Origin: Pseudomonas azadiae
GTDB taxonomy: Bacteria > Pseudomonadota > Gammaproteobacteria > Pseudomonadales > Pseudomonadaceae
Direction of reading: 5' to 3'
DNA length: 64,000 nucleotides
NCBI RefSeq assembly: GCF_019145355.1
Contig: NZ_JAHSTY010000001.1
Location: forward strand, 992,001-1,056,000
The position numbers and the translations under genes were made by a program. Under the pieces are notes generated by a model. The model searched no databases. It had not been told where the DNA came from and saw nothing but the letters and a program-made list of their open reading frames with translations. Position 1 is the stretch's first letter. Each line of letters begins with the position of its first letter. This document shows positions 9,201 through 17,006 of this stretch, piece after piece.

Positions 9201-11015
9201 CGTGCCGGCGCTGTTGTTCAACTGGCCGGCATTGACGTCCATCGTGCCGCCGGCGGTGATTTGCCCGCCGCGGTTTTCGAGGGTGCCGCCATTGAGGTAC
9301 ATCTGCGCGGCGGTCAGCAGCTTGCCGCTCTGGTTATCCAGCCGCTCATGGGCGGTGACGTGCAGGTCCTCCAGGCCACCGGATTGCACCAGGCCGGCGC
9401 TGTTGACCAGGGCATTGGCCGTGACGTCCAGGCGCCCGCCGCTGGCGAGGGTGCCACTGCTGTTATCCAGGTTGCGCGTCACGGTGACACGCATGCCGGT
9501 CTTGCCGGTCTGCACCCATTTGCCGGCGACGTTGGAAAAGTCCAACGCGTTGACGGTGATCTGCGCCGCGCCGACCTGCGCCGCATCGCTGAGCAAGGTC
9601 TGACTCGCGTCTGCGCTGAGGGCCTGCGCGGCAGTGATGCGCGCACGCCTCAGGTCAAGGTTGCCGGCGGTGCTGGTCAACGCCACGTTGCCGGCAGAGG
9701 TGGTGCTGTCACTCAGATCAACCTGCGCCGCCGTGGCCGTGAGCTTCTCGGCCGCCAGGTTCTGGCCCTTGGCGCTCAAGGTTCCGGCCGAAGTCAGGGT
9801 CAGCGAGCCGGTGTCACCGAGCTTGCCGTCGCTGTCGACACCGGCGGCCAGTGCGGAACCGGCGTGGCTGCGAATCGCTGACTGCGCGCCCGTGGCCGTC
9901 ACGCGGGTATTGCCCTTGGCCGACACGATGCCGCTGTTGTCGATGTCCCCAGCGGTTTGCAGGTGCAGGTCGGTCTGGGCAAACAGCGTGCCGCTGTTGT
10001 CGATGCCTTTGTCGGCCGTGGCCGTCAGTTGCGTGGCGCTGCTGATCTGGCCACGGTTCTCGATACGCCCGTCACTGCCGATCACCACTTCACCGGCACT
10101 GGCGCCGATCTGCCCGGCATTGCGCACGCCGACACCGGCACCGTTGCCCACCAGGGTAATCTTGCCGGCATACATGCCGCCCAGTTGCGCCACATCGATG
10201 GCGACCGCCGGGACGTCCGACTGTGTGTTGTCCGTTGCCCCGGCCTTGATGCTCAGGTCCCTGGACCAGATCCCCGCGTTGACCTCGACGGTGCGCGCGA
10301 TGATCTCGGTGTAGTCGGCACGGGTGCTGTCCATGCCAGCACCGTTGATGCTGACCTTGCCGCCCGAGACTTGGTAACCGCTAATCAGGCCGTTCTCGAA
10401 CTGTGCGCGGCCGGTGGTCAGGGTCGCCCGGTCAGCGTTGATGAAGCCGCAACCGTCGCAGGCGATGCCCGACGGGTTGGCAATCACCACCTGGGCCTTG
10501 GAGCCGCCCACTTCGACAAACCCGCGCAATTGGCTGGGGTTGCTTGAATTGACTTCGTTGAGAATCACCCGCGCACTGCCGTTGGCCAACGCACGGTTGC
10601 CTTCGATCCAGCCACCCAGCTGGGTCTGGCTGTTGGTCGCGCCGTTGTTGAGGATCACCCCGCGCTTGTCCACATCAAACTGCGAGTAGGTGTTGCGCGA
10701 CACCCCTGCCCCGCTCGGCGCCGTGATGTTCACCACCGGGGCGCCGTTGCCGGCGGCACCGATGGTCGGGCGCTGGCCGGCGGGCGCCGAGCCGTCGGCC
10801 ACCACCTGGGCCTGGGCGGGCGCCACCAGGGCGACCCAGCCCATGCCGACCATCAGCGCAAAACGCAGCGGCGTAAAGGTCGCCACCACGCTGCCGGCGC
10901 CCGACACAGCGCCCATGGTGCCGGGTGCCTTGCACGCGCTCTTGACGTTTTCGGCCACGACCATCATCAGGCCGCGCGCCTTGTTGAATACAATTCGATA
11001 CAGATGCTTATTCAT
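3234..11015 (-). CDS. TpsA-type filamentous haemagglutinin / contact-dependent toxin with lipase-like C-terminus
   Basis: A 2,593-residue exoprotein of a two-partner secretion system. Domains in order: extended signal peptide (MNKHLYRIVFNKARGLMMVV, then a hydrophobic core ending in APAQAQ near residue 70); TPS secretion domain about 75-310 with the NPSG motif at 180-183 and ACDGCGFIN after it; more than 1,900 residues of short haemagglutinin beta-helix repeats (LDNSGT/NNGGT-type); then from about 2,200 a different, charged, non-repeat C-terminus. That end has GHSRG (2449-2453, Ser2451), Asp2523 in NFDPVA and His2559/His2562 in EHTAHNCY, resembling a Ser-Asp-His hydrolase triad. It is preceded by its TpsB and an HlyC-type acyltransferase and followed by three lipoproteins. 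An AAGGA ribosome-binding site supports the start. Adhesin plus toxin is the likely role; the lipase activity is inferred. Confidence 0.9.
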   Translation of the reverse strand: MNKHLYRIVFNKARGLMMVVAENVKSACKAPGTMGAVSGAGSVVATFTPLRFALMVGMGWVALVAPAQAQVVADGSAPAGQRPTIGAAGNGAPVVNITAPSGAGVSRNTYSQFDVDKRGVILNNGATNSQTQLGGWIEGNRALANGSARVILNEVNSSNPSQLRGFVEVGGSKAQVVIANPSGIACDGCGFINADRATLTTGRAQFENGLISGYQVSGGKVSINGAGMDSTRADYTEIIARTVEVNAGIWSRDLSIKAGATDNTQSDVPAVAIDVAQLGGMYAGKITLVGNGAGVGVRNAGQIGASAGEVVIGSDGRIENRGQISSATQLTATADKGIDNSGTLFAQTDLHLQTAGDIDNSGIVSAKGNTRVTATGAQSAIRSHAGSALAAGVDSDGKLGDTGSLTLTSAGTLSAKGQNLAAEKLTATAAQVDLSDSTTSAGNVALTSTAGNLDLRRARITAAQALSADASQTLLSDAAQVGAAQITVNALDFSNVAGKWVQTGKTGMRVTVTRNLDNSSGTLASGGRLDVTANALVNSAGLVQSGGLEDLHVTAHERLDNQSGKLLTAAQMYLNGGTLENRGGQITAGGTMDVNAGQLNNSAGTVAAARTLTVNADSILNNGGTLGSVAGDLLLTSRTQPLDNTGGRLESTKALTLNVQGLSNTGGVITGAQLLIDTHGQQLNNNRGTLNASDTLTVDSGVLLNDGGIVQAKSSLLLDTHGQLLSNRNSGSNGGILGQDTVTVRAGQLLNDQGFIGSAKALDVGAQSVSNQAGLLRADGHLLLTAGSVDNSSTQGANQGIKGQSITLDADNLTNRVGSIVSDAVMSVTGRGTLDNTQGVVSAGILLTVADRDLAQKALAVSNEGGTLIAGQALRVDSANYSGSGRALSLGDLTFRLAGDFVNSGLFQANGGLTVETGGRLTNQGTFQAANLLRVNSNTLDNTGSGLISARQVEVNAGGQLDNRGLIDGEITRVNAATVNNLGTGRIYGDHLSIAATTLNNTLEGGAAATVAARNRLDIASQYVNNREHGLIFSAGDLVIGSALDANGNAVGQAQELNNASATVEALGNLGVNARVIRNTNEHFATETAVVSRGVLQEFQLSGSTNRYGPGDVSTYNDEVQHLVTPEGVRDRWNRYDYTREVTETRITQSDPAQMLAGGNLTLIADQVINDKSRIIAGQALNGSIGSMTNTEVDGQRITTDNGTLTNFYRIQRKGRDRQGRSVTTYTPAPLIQQIKLTPTVFTEYAAINGSGTQVGALVLANVTDQTAGTGDLSGVGRTYAVTPISQVQALTQQNATSGVEQIRTGGFNPDLPDSSLFHTHPTSTVGYLVETDPRFANYRQWLSSDYMLQRLNLDPAATQQRLGDGFYEQKLIREQVAQLTGRRFVDGYASDEEQYRGMIDSAVTLADQWKLIPGVALTAAQMAQLTSDIVWLVSKDVTLASGEVRQVLVPQVYVRVREGDVDGSGALMAGRTLNLDVRGDLVNSGSMSGRDGVNISVQNLDNLGGRIQGNDVSLNASRDVNNIGGVIRANSSLAVNAGNDLNVRSISTDSQSDQGTRTALSRVAGLYVSAPAANLIATAGNNINLQGAEVSNTGVGGKTSLVAGNDINLTTVSESYTQANQWDGSNWRKEAGRNEVGSAVKATDDIRLGAGRDVQARGAVVNSEAGAVVVSAVRDINVEASERFDSADEAHKVTGSNGMFSKKTTTTRDTVSQTRAQAATLSGEQAVLQAGNNITLTGSNVVSTSGTVLAAGNDIKVLAATEQLDESHSKDVKKSGMFSGGAIAVTIGSQQQTNKDRSQQTTAAASSLGATDGNVLVSAGGEYRQVGSNVVAPKGDVSIQASEVNILEARNLSSQQQEQRFKQTGVSLTLTSPVVNAVQTAQRMKQASERTDDKRMKTLAALSTAWSASDAYTQVAADPAAMGGINLSISLGTNQSQSKSEQNGNTAAGSTVAAGNDVSIIASGGTRNNDLTVQGSQITAGNDALLQADRNILLVGAENTMEQHSTNKSINGSIGIGISFGGEKNGLSFNASASQSRGNADGNDLVWSNTHVTAGDQVSLISGKDTTLRGAVVSGTTVKADVGGDLNVESLQDTSTFASEQKSMSAGISICIPPVCAGAATASFSSTNTKQKSNFASVIEQSGIRAGDGGFDLNVRGNTDLKGGVIASSDKAIADGKNSLTTGTLTVSDIRNVSEASAKTSGVDLSSDMLDGKLGTAKALLANSLNNASESDSEATDTRSAISAGTLVITNAERQRVVAGMSVDETIADLNRNTEAAHAAVDRLDVAEMGRKVEAEQEIKRELYRQVSLLADEAYRKIFLEKARVYEVMKDENGNAMRDENDKVRYRELSAEEKQHLKPGPDGKVHIANNGIFNDADGAAKYAEQHSSAGTGPQYLIHFEKANNFTSELMIAAYQKNLENDFWGLSNATVQTKEYMVQFGQGGLHIDGHSRGTMTTGNAMESLARDPANVGMLSDTAMNFFGAAYGVQKADTLLGVLQDRSSVTSAEQRENMGLQYQNHNFDPVARAPLVGFNPGTGGNIPEGSNRVWEWLKVFGAEHTAHNCYANGGQQCAKYWTNSPNGQPEFIRVKPQS

Positions 11016-11039
11016 GCAAGTCCTTTGCGCAGTGGCAGA

Positions 11040-11561
11040 TCAGAGCGCGTCGCTGGGTAACGGGTGGGTGGCAAACCAGGCTTTCGCCTCCAGGTCCAAA
11101 ACGGCGATCCCCTGGAAATTCATCACGCGCAAACCGCGCTCTTCGCCCCGGTGGTACAACGAACGACAGATACGCGTGGCCCACACGCGCCGACGCAACA
11201 GGCTCATCACCCGTGGGGTGTGACCGAACGGCGCAACCCAGTCGTTGACCCACATACGGTCGCCGCTGTTCCAGTCTTCCGGCGGCAGGCACACCGCCGG
11301 CTCGCTCAAATAACGTGCCTCGGCCTCGGCACTGAGGTTGAGCCACGACAGGAAAAACACCGGCCGCCCGCCTTCGCTCATCAGAATGAACTGGCGCGCC
11401 TTGATGGCCGGCAGCAGCAAGGTCGGCAGGCTGTGCAACGGCGCATCGCGATGGGCGCTCGAGTGCATCCACAGCCACACCGCCGAACCCAGCACCTGCG
11501 CTTCGTCGAGGGAGGTGTCGGCCCGTTCGGGGGCGAGTACCTCAAGGCTGCCACGATGCAT
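11040..11561 (-). CDS. HlyC-type toxin-activating lysine acyltransferase
   Basis: A 173-residue protein of the HlyC/RtxC family, which transfers a fatty acyl group from acyl-ACP to internal lysines of RTX toxins. Family signatures seen are VWLWMHSSAHRDAP (candidate catalytic His37), PAIKARQFIL, PEDWNSGDRMWVNDWVAPFGH (Asp107 aligns with the catalytic Asp of HlyC) and a C-terminal domain of normal length. The start at 11561 (MHRGS) has an AAGGAG site 7 nt upstream; a TTG 15 nt earlier is less likely. It lies between tpsB (11-bp gap) and tpsA (24-bp gap), so its substrate is inferred to be the TpsA protein rather than an RTX toxin, none of which is in the window. Confidence 0.9.
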   Translation of the reverse strand: MHRGSLEVLAPERADTSLDEAQVLGSAVWLWMHSSAHRDAPLHSLPTLLLPAIKARQFILMSEGGRPVFFLSWLNLSAEAEARYLSEPAVCLPPEDWNSGDRMWVNDWVAPFGHTPRVMSLLRRRVWATRICRSLYHRGEERGLRVMNFQGIAVLDLEAKAWFATHPLPSDAL

Positions 11562-11572
11562 GCTGCGCTCCT

Positions 11573-13318
11573 TCAAAAGGACCAGTTGGCGCTGAAGCCA
11601 CTGGTTACGTCGGCGGTCTGGAAGCCCTTGGGTTTCTCCAGGGGCTTGCCGGTATAAATGTCATAGGAAAACTGTTTGTAGCCGCCGCGCAGACCCACCA
11701 CCGCCCCCGCCAGGCGCCGGCCCGAAAGGTACTGGGTGGAATGCCCGCCGACTTCGCCATAGTCCACGCCCAGGTAAAGTTCCTGGCCAGTGTTGGCCAG
11801 GCTCAGGCCCAGGTCGTTGCTGAACGTCCAACCCCGTTCGGCCGAGAGGATCTGCTCGCCGTCGAAACCACGCACGGTGTAACGTCCGCCGATCGAAAAC
11901 CGGTCCTGCGGGATCAGCGCCGTGCGGTTCCATTGCCCGCGCCAGCCGGCGACATAGCGCAGACGTTGGCTGGCCAGGGTAAATGGCACTTGCAATTGCG
12001 CGTTGGCAGAAATGATCTGGGAGCGAGAGGTGCCCTCGCCGGTGTCTTCTTCCGGTGCGCGCAACGCATCGCGGGCCCCGGTGCCGCGGCGATAGCCCAC
12101 GCCCAAATCGAGGGTACTGACACCGATGAATTCACGGTGGTTGATCCCGGCCTGCCAGCCGGCCATGCGCCGACGCTGCAACTCGATTTCCGTGTCTTCG
12201 ATAAAATTGCTGGAGGTGCGGCTCCAACCGCCGAAGGACACACTGGTCTTACGCACGGCATCGCGGTAGATCACCCGCGAGACCTGGATCTCATTGGTGC
12301 GGCTACGGCCCTGGTAGGAGTAAGTCTGGTTGGCACCGGCAATCGTCTGGTGGTAGTCGTATTCGCTGGAGGTGAGGCTCAACTGCCAATAGTCATAGGG
12401 CACCGAGTAATGCACGGTATGTCCCTTGGAGCCGCGGTCGCCGCTTTCGCCGCCGCCCAAGTCATGGTTGAAACTGATATAGAACAGGTCGTTGAGCGTC
12501 GCCAGGTTGTCCAGCGACAAGGCGACGTTGCCTTGGTATTTACCGGTTTGCTTGCTGCCGGAGTCGTCCACCGACAGGCTGACCCGTACCGGAATGGCCT
12601 GCTTCCAAGCGATCACCACGTCGCTCTCCCCAGGCTTCGCATCCTCGCCCTCGGCCGGTTTGATCTGCACATCGGCTTCGGCGGTGGGCACACGCTTGAA
12701 GTTCTCCAGTGCCTGCTCGATATCGCGCAGGTTAAGCACGTCGCCGGCGGACGCGGGCATCGCGTTCCAGTAATTGGCGCGTGAGGAGGTGCCTTCGGCG
12801 AAGCGGATTTGCTTGATGCGGCCGGGTACCAGTACCAGCGACAGGGTGCCCTGGTTCAGGTCCTGGGCTTGGGCCAGTACGCGGGTGGTGATGAAGCCCT
12901 TGGCGATAATTGCGTTCTGGATACGCTTCATCGTCAGATTTATGCCGCCGGCACCGATGCAACGCCCTTGCACCGGATCATTCGACGGGTTGGCGGCGCG
13001 CAGGGCCCACTGGAAATCTTCGGCCTGGTCGCCGGTGAGGATCACGCGGTTTATCTTGAAGCAGGGCGATTCAGTGCGCGACAACCGCAGGCTGCCGTCA
13101 GTGTCTTGCGGCGCTTGCAGACGTACATCCGGCGAAGGCTCCAACTGTTCGCGCTGCGCACGCTCACGCTGTTGCTGCAGGAGTAGTTGTTGAGCGGGCG
13201 CTACAGGCTCGGCCGCCAGCGCAGCAACGCTGGCGAGCAGACCGAACGTGATACCGGTGGCTACGCAGGAATGCAGCAAAACAGACGGCTTTGTTTTTGG
13301 TAACGCGTCGAAAGACAT
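11573..13318 (-). CDS. TpsB outer-membrane transporter (FhaC/ShlB/HecB family)
   Basis: A 581-residue Omp85-superfamily transporter that exports the TpsA partner across the outer membrane. A signal peptide ends at about residue 36 (VAALAAEP). Next come a Gln/Arg-rich helical segment (LLLQQQRERAQREQ), two POTRA domains at about 85-240, and a 16-strand beta-barrel with the conserved VRGF motif (YTVRGFDGEQ) in the loop that enters the pore. It ends in Phe (SANWSF), as outer-membrane barrels do. The start at 13318 was chosen for its AAGGA ribosome-binding site and signal peptide; the reading frame continues 26 codons upstream. It is the first gene of the TPS operon. The 186-bp region upstream shows no promoter I can call. 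Confidence 0.93.
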   Translation of the reverse strand: MSFDALPKTKPSVLLHSCVATGITFGLLASVAALAAEPVAPAQQLLLQQQRERAQREQLEPSPDVRLQAPQDTDGSLRLSRTESPCFKINRVILTGDQAEDFQWALRAANPSNDPVQGRCIGAGGINLTMKRIQNAIIAKGFITTRVLAQAQDLNQGTLSLVLVPGRIKQIRFAEGTSSRANYWNAMPASAGDVLNLRDIEQALENFKRVPTAEADVQIKPAEGEDAKPGESDVVIAWKQAIPVRVSLSVDDSGSKQTGKYQGNVALSLDNLATLNDLFYISFNHDLGGGESGDRGSKGHTVHYSVPYDYWQLSLTSSEYDYHQTIAGANQTYSYQGRSRTNEIQVSRVIYRDAVRKTSVSFGGWSRTSSNFIEDTEIELQRRRMAGWQAGINHREFIGVSTLDLGVGYRRGTGARDALRAPEEDTGEGTSRSQIISANAQLQVPFTLASQRLRYVAGWRGQWNRTALIPQDRFSIGGRYTVRGFDGEQILSAERGWTFSNDLGLSLANTGQELYLGVDYGEVGGHSTQYLSGRRLAGAVVGLRGGYKQFSYDIYTGKPLEKPKGFQTADVTSGFSANWSF

Positions 13319-13504
13319 TTCGCATCCTTGTAAGTGAAACTTCCTACATGCGCAGGCTTGGTCACCACAAAGACGAATAAGTGCCATGAAAAACATAGCA
13401 TTGTGACATGATCCGCAAAAGCAGCAGCGTTCAGCACCCTCAGGGTCGAGCGGGAAGGCTCTGGCTCAAGGGTTTGACACGTTGTTCAGCGAACCGGCGG
13501 CTGA

Positions 13505-13897
13505 TCAACTTTTATGCAACTTACTCATCAACTGCGCCTCGGCCTGGGTCAACCCACACGACTGCGTCAGCTCATCCACCGTAGCTCCCATCCCCACCAG
13601 CTTGGCAGCCTGGGCGAACGACACGCTCGAAGGATCACGCTGCTCGATCTGCGCCAGCTTATCCGGCAACGGCGCGAGAATGGCGCGCAGTTCATGCACT
13701 TCGTCACCGACCTTCACCGCACTCTGCTGGTAATGATCCACACGCTTGAGCAACTCGAGAATGCGCCGGTCACGCACGGCGTCACGCTCGGCCTGCTGCA
13801 GCAATAATTCGCGCTGCTGGCGCACATGGCGCAGCAGGAATGCCAAGGTCCCGGCCCACAACAGGGCCAGGACAATTACCACGGCCTCAAGAAACAA
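13505..13897 (-). CDS. DUF2802 domain protein of the chemotaxis operon
   Basis: A 130-residue protein with an N-terminal membrane segment (about 3-22, AVVIVLALLWAGTLAFLL), a coiled-coil rich in Arg/Glu/Gln (25-95) and a small C-terminal helical DUF2802 domain (FAQAAKLVGMGATVDELTQSCGLTQAEAQLM), which resembles a helix-turn-helix. The start appears to be TTG, directly abutting the cheW stop (TGATTG); a GTG five codons later is an alternative. In pseudomonads this gene normally ends the chemotaxis operon after cheW. Function is not established; a membrane-associated role near the polar array is plausible. Confidence 0.8.
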   Translation of the reverse strand: MFLEAVVIVLALLWAGTLAFLLRHVRQQRELLLQQAERDAVRDRRILELLKRVDHYQQSAVKVGDEVHELRAILAPLPDKLAQIEQRDPSSVSFAQAAKLVGMGATVDELTQSCGLTQAEAQLMSKLHKS

Positions 13898-14380
13898 TCA
13901 GATGCTCTCCAGTTCCGACCATTCTTCTTCGCTCATCATCTTGTCCAGCTCAACCAGAATCAGCAGTTCGCCGTTCTTGTTGCACACGCCCTGGATGAAC
14001 TTGGCGGATTCTTCGTTACCCACGTTCGGCGCGGTTTCCACTTCCGACTGGCGCAGGTAGACCACTTCCGCCACGCTGTCGACCATGATCCCGACCACTT
14101 GCTTGTCGGCTTCGATGATGACGATACGGGTGTTGTCGTTGACTTCGGTCGGTACCAGCCCGAAACGCTGGCGGGTGTCGATGACTGTCACCACGTTGCC
14201 GCGCAGGTTGATGATACCCAGCACGTAGCTGGGCGCACCCGGTACCGGCGCGATCTCGGTGTAGCGCAGCACTTCCTGCACGCGCATCACGTTAATGCCA
14301 TAGGACTCGTTGTCCAGTTTGAAGGTAACCCATTGCAGGATCGGATCATCCAAACCTTGTGCGGACGCTGACTTGTTCAT
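13898..14380 (-). CDS. cheW: Chemotaxis coupling protein CheW
   Basis: A 160-residue CheW that links chemoreceptors to the kinase CheA in the polar array. The whole protein is one CheW domain: LQWVTFKLDNESYGINVMRV opens the first beta-barrel, and the conserved LRGNVVTVIDTRQRFGL segment lies at about residues 57-73. It follows parP by 80 bp; that gap holds a short perfect hairpin with a GCGA loop (14431-14446). It abuts the DUF2802 gene. The length is typical. Confidence 0.95.
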   Translation of the reverse strand: MNKSASAQGLDDPILQWVTFKLDNESYGINVMRVQEVLRYTEIAPVPGAPSYVLGIINLRGNVVTVIDTRQRFGLVPTEVNDNTRIVIIEADKQVVGIMVDSVAEVVYLRQSEVETAPNVGNEESAKFIQGVCNKNGELLILVELDKMMSEEEWSELESI

Positions 14381-14460
14381 TTCTCTGACCCCTTCAAATA
14401 CCGTTCGACACGGCGTGTGTGCTTCTTTGACCGCACTCGCGTGCGGCCCTTATTGTTCAA

Positions 14461-15252
14461 TCAACTGCGTTTGGCCACCGGCATCGTCTTGACCGCACCG
14501 CTGGCGATCAACTCGGCCAGTTCGGCGACGTCGAGCAACGCGCACATGTGTTCGATCACGGTGCCCGCCAGCCAAGGCCGTTGGCCCCGGTGGCTGCGCC
14601 ATTTGATTTCGTTCGGGTCCAGGCGCAACGAGCGGCTGACTTGATGCACCGCCAGCCCCCACTCGTAGCCCTGCACCGAGATTACGTATTGCAAGCCTTG
14701 GCGGAAGTCGTCGCGGTAGCGGTCGGGCATGACCCAGCGCGCGGTATCGAGGACTTTCAAATTGCCGGCCTGGCTGGGCAGGATGCCGAGGAACCACTCC
14801 GGTTGCCCGAACAGCGGCGTCAGTTCCTGGCCTTCGAGCGAATAGATCGAGCCCAGGCACACCAGCGGCACCGCCAGGGTCAACCCGGCGACGTCGAACA
14901 GCAGGCATTCGAACGGCTCGGCCGCCCAGCTCGGGCGACCATCGCCCGTCACCGGCGGCGGCGTGATGCTCGGCGGCAGGTGCACTTGCACCAGCGGCTC
15001 GACCATCACCGGGGCAACCACGGCAGGCGCGGTCACAACCGGTGTGATCGGCACCACCACCTGCGCATCACGCGCCTGCTCTTCGAGCACCGCCAGCTGG
15101 AATTCATCCAGCGTGCTTGCAGGCTCCACGGCCGGCTCCAGCACCAGAATCGCTTCCGGCAGTTCTTCCGCGGTCGCTTCCTGCAACAAGGCATCCAGGT
15201 AGGATTCCAGTGCCAGTTGCGGCCGGGTCTTGAGTTCGGTAGGCCGATTCAT
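14461..15252 (-). CDS. parP: ParP-like CheW-domain array-positioning protein
   Basis: A 263-residue protein with an acidic, Pro/Val-rich N-terminal half (about 1-115) and a C-terminal CheW-like domain (about 118-255: FECLLFDVAGLTLAVPLVCLGSIY onward). This architecture matches ParP, which binds CheA and ParC and keeps chemotaxis arrays at the cell pole in Vibrio and Pseudomonas. The start at 15252 overlaps the parC stop by one base (TGATG); a GTG one codon earlier is possible. The ParC-ParP pairing and position between motD and cheW support the call. Confidence 0.85.
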   Translation of the reverse strand: MNRPTELKTRPQLALESYLDALLQEATAEELPEAILVLEPAVEPASTLDEFQLAVLEEQARDAQVVVPITPVVTAPAVVAPVMVEPLVQVHLPPSITPPPVTGDGRPSWAAEPFECLLFDVAGLTLAVPLVCLGSIYSLEGQELTPLFGQPEWFLGILPSQAGNLKVLDTARWVMPDRYRDDFRQGLQYVISVQGYEWGLAVHQVSRSLRLDPNEIKWRSHRGQRPWLAGTVIEHMCALLDVAELAELIASGAVKTMPVAKRS

Positions 15253-16040
15253 CACGCCACCTGCGCCACAAGCTGCTGCGACAGCAAATGCTTGAGCAAC
15301 ACGCGGTAGGCCTGCACACCACGGCTCTTGCCGTCGAACTGCGACGGCGTAAGCCCTGCGCGGCTGGCGTCACGCAGGCGCGTGTCCACCGGGATGTAGC
15401 CATTCCAGATGCTCTGCGGGTAGGCGTCGCGCAGTACCCGCAACGTGCCGAGCGAAGCCTGGGTGCGGCGGTCGAACAAAGTCGGCACGATGCTGTAGGG
15501 CAATGGCTGTTTGCGTGAGCGATTGATCATCGCCAGCGTACTGACCATCCGCTCCAGGCCTTTGACCGCCAGGTGCTCGGTCTGCACCGGGATCACCAAC
15601 TGTTGGCTCGCCGCCAAGGCGTTGACCATCAACACGCCAAGCAATGGCGGGCTGTCGATGATCGCGTAGTCGAAGTCCTGCCACAGCTGCGCCAGGGTCT
15701 TGGCGATCACCAGGCCCAGGCCGCTCTGCCCCGGCGACTGGCGCTCAAGGGTGGCCAGGGCGGTGCTGGACGGCAGCAGGAAAATGCGCTCGTGGCTGGT
15801 GGGCAACAGCAGTTGCCCAGGCAAATCGGCCGGCACGCTGCCTTTGTGCAGGAACAGGTCATAGTTGCTGTGTTCCAGCGCGTCCGGGTCGTAGCCGAAA
15901 TAGCTGGTCATGGAGCCGTGAGGGTCCAGGTCCACCACGACCACACGCTTGCCCGCCTCGGCCAGCAAACCGGCTAAGGCGATGGAGGTGGTGGTCTTGC
16001 CGACTCCACCTTTTTGATTGGCAACTGCCCAGACTCTCAT
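15252..16040 (-). CDS. parC: ParC-type ParA ATPase for polar chemotaxis array localisation
   Basis: A 262-residue ParA/MinD-family ATPase. The deviant Walker A KGGVGKTT is at residues 10-17, followed by VVVVDLDPHGSMTSYFG and a Walker B-like YAIIDSPPLLG. In Vibrio and Pseudomonas the ParC protein next to cheW-type genes directs chemotaxis arrays to the pole with ParP. It is not the plasmid or chromosome segregation ParA: no parB or parS is nearby and parP follows. The start at 16040 has a GGAGG site 9 nt upstream; the open frame extends 14 codons further without one. Confidence 0.88.
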   Translation of the reverse strand: MRVWAVANQKGGVGKTTTSIALAGLLAEAGKRVVVVDLDPHGSMTSYFGYDPDALEHSNYDLFLHKGSVPADLPGQLLLPTSHERIFLLPSSTALATLERQSPGQSGLGLVIAKTLAQLWQDFDYAIIDSPPLLGVLMVNALAASQQLVIPVQTEHLAVKGLERMVSTLAMINRSRKQPLPYSIVPTLFDRRTQASLGTLRVLRDAYPQSIWNGYIPVDTRLRDASRAGLTPSQFDGKSRGVQAYRVLLKHLLSQQLVAQVA

Positions 16041-16091
16041 TCGGTTGATTCCTCCCGGCAGGCACACGCGCGACCGAGACATTGCATAAGG

Positions 16092-16985
16092 TTATTGAGC
16101 CGGCGACGGAGAATTGACGGCACTCTGACGAACCGGCGGCTTTACAAGGGCCGGTGCAGTTTGTGTGCCAGCCCGCTTCAAGGCCGCATCCGGTGTTGCG
16201 TTGGCGGTGCCGGTGCCCGTCAGGCTGCGGCGCACTTCCAGGTTGCGTGACACCACCAGCACGACCCGGCGGTTGCGTGAGCGACCTTCCAGCGTGGCGT
16301 TATTGGCCACCGGCTGGAACTCCCCATACCCCACCGACGCCAGGCGACCCGGGTTGATGCCCTGCATCGCCAGCATGCGCACGATGCTCGCGGCGCGGGC
16401 CGACGACAGTTCCCAGTTGGTCGGGTACTGCGCGGTGCTGATCGGAACATTGTCGGTAAAGCCTTCAACATGGATCGGGTTCTCGAACGGCTGCAGAATC
16501 GCCGCGACCTTATCGATGATGGTGAACGCCTGGTCACTGGGCATCGCATCGGCGCTGGCGAACAGCAGGCTGGAATTGAGCTCGATCTCCACCCACAACT
16601 CGTTGCCGCGCACGGTCATCTGGTTGGAGCTGATCAAATCGCCAAACGCAGCGCTGATGTCATCGGCGATGCTTTTGAGCGGATCGCTGGTGCCCCCGAC
16701 GCCGGCGGCGGTTTCGTCGCTGTCGTTGACCAGCGGCTTGGCCGGGGTCACGGTCTTGGGTCGCTCGTCGCCAATCGGGATTGGCTTGAGCGCGCGATCA
16801 GAATCGGAAAACACCCCGATCAGCGCCTCGGAAATGACTTTGTACTTGCCTTCGTTCACCGAAGAGATGGAGTACATCACCACGAAAAACGCAAACAGCA
16901 AGGTAATGAAGTCGGCATAGGACACCAGCCAGCGTTCGTGGTTGACGTGTTCTTCAGGTTCGCGACGGCGACGGCTCACAGGCAA
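16092..16985 (-). CDS. motD: Flagellar stator protein MotD (MotB paralogue)
   Basis: A 297-residue MotB-family stator subunit. After a basic N-terminus it has a single membrane helix at about 20-42 (VSYADFITLLFAFFVVMYS) with the essential proton-binding Asp in SYADF, then a plug/linker region. A C-terminal OmpA-like peptidoglycan-binding domain follows (about 150-260, including GFTDNVPI and LSSARAASIVRMLA). With MotC it forms one of the two stators of pseudomonads. A Pro/Ala tail follows the OmpA domain. A REP-type palindrome separates it from motC. Confidence 0.93.
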   Translation of the reverse strand: MPVSRRRREPEEHVNHERWLVSYADFITLLFAFFVVMYSISSVNEGKYKVISEALIGVFSDSDRALKPIPIGDERPKTVTPAKPLVNDSDETAAGVGGTSDPLKSIADDISAAFGDLISSNQMTVRGNELWVEIELNSSLLFASADAMPSDQAFTIIDKVAAILQPFENPIHVEGFTDNVPISTAQYPTNWELSSARAASIVRMLAMQGINPGRLASVGYGEFQPVANNATLEGRSRNRRVVLVVSRNLEVRRSLTGTGTANATPDAALKRAGTQTAPALVKPPVRQSAVNSPSPAQ

Positions 16986-17006
16986 TTACCTCCACAAAAC
17001 GAATCA

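Noticed and set aside
15252..16040. Chromosome or plasmid partition ParA
   Set aside because: No ParB or parS nearby, and the neighbour is a ParP-like CheW-domain protein within the chemotaxis operon, so ParC is the better call.
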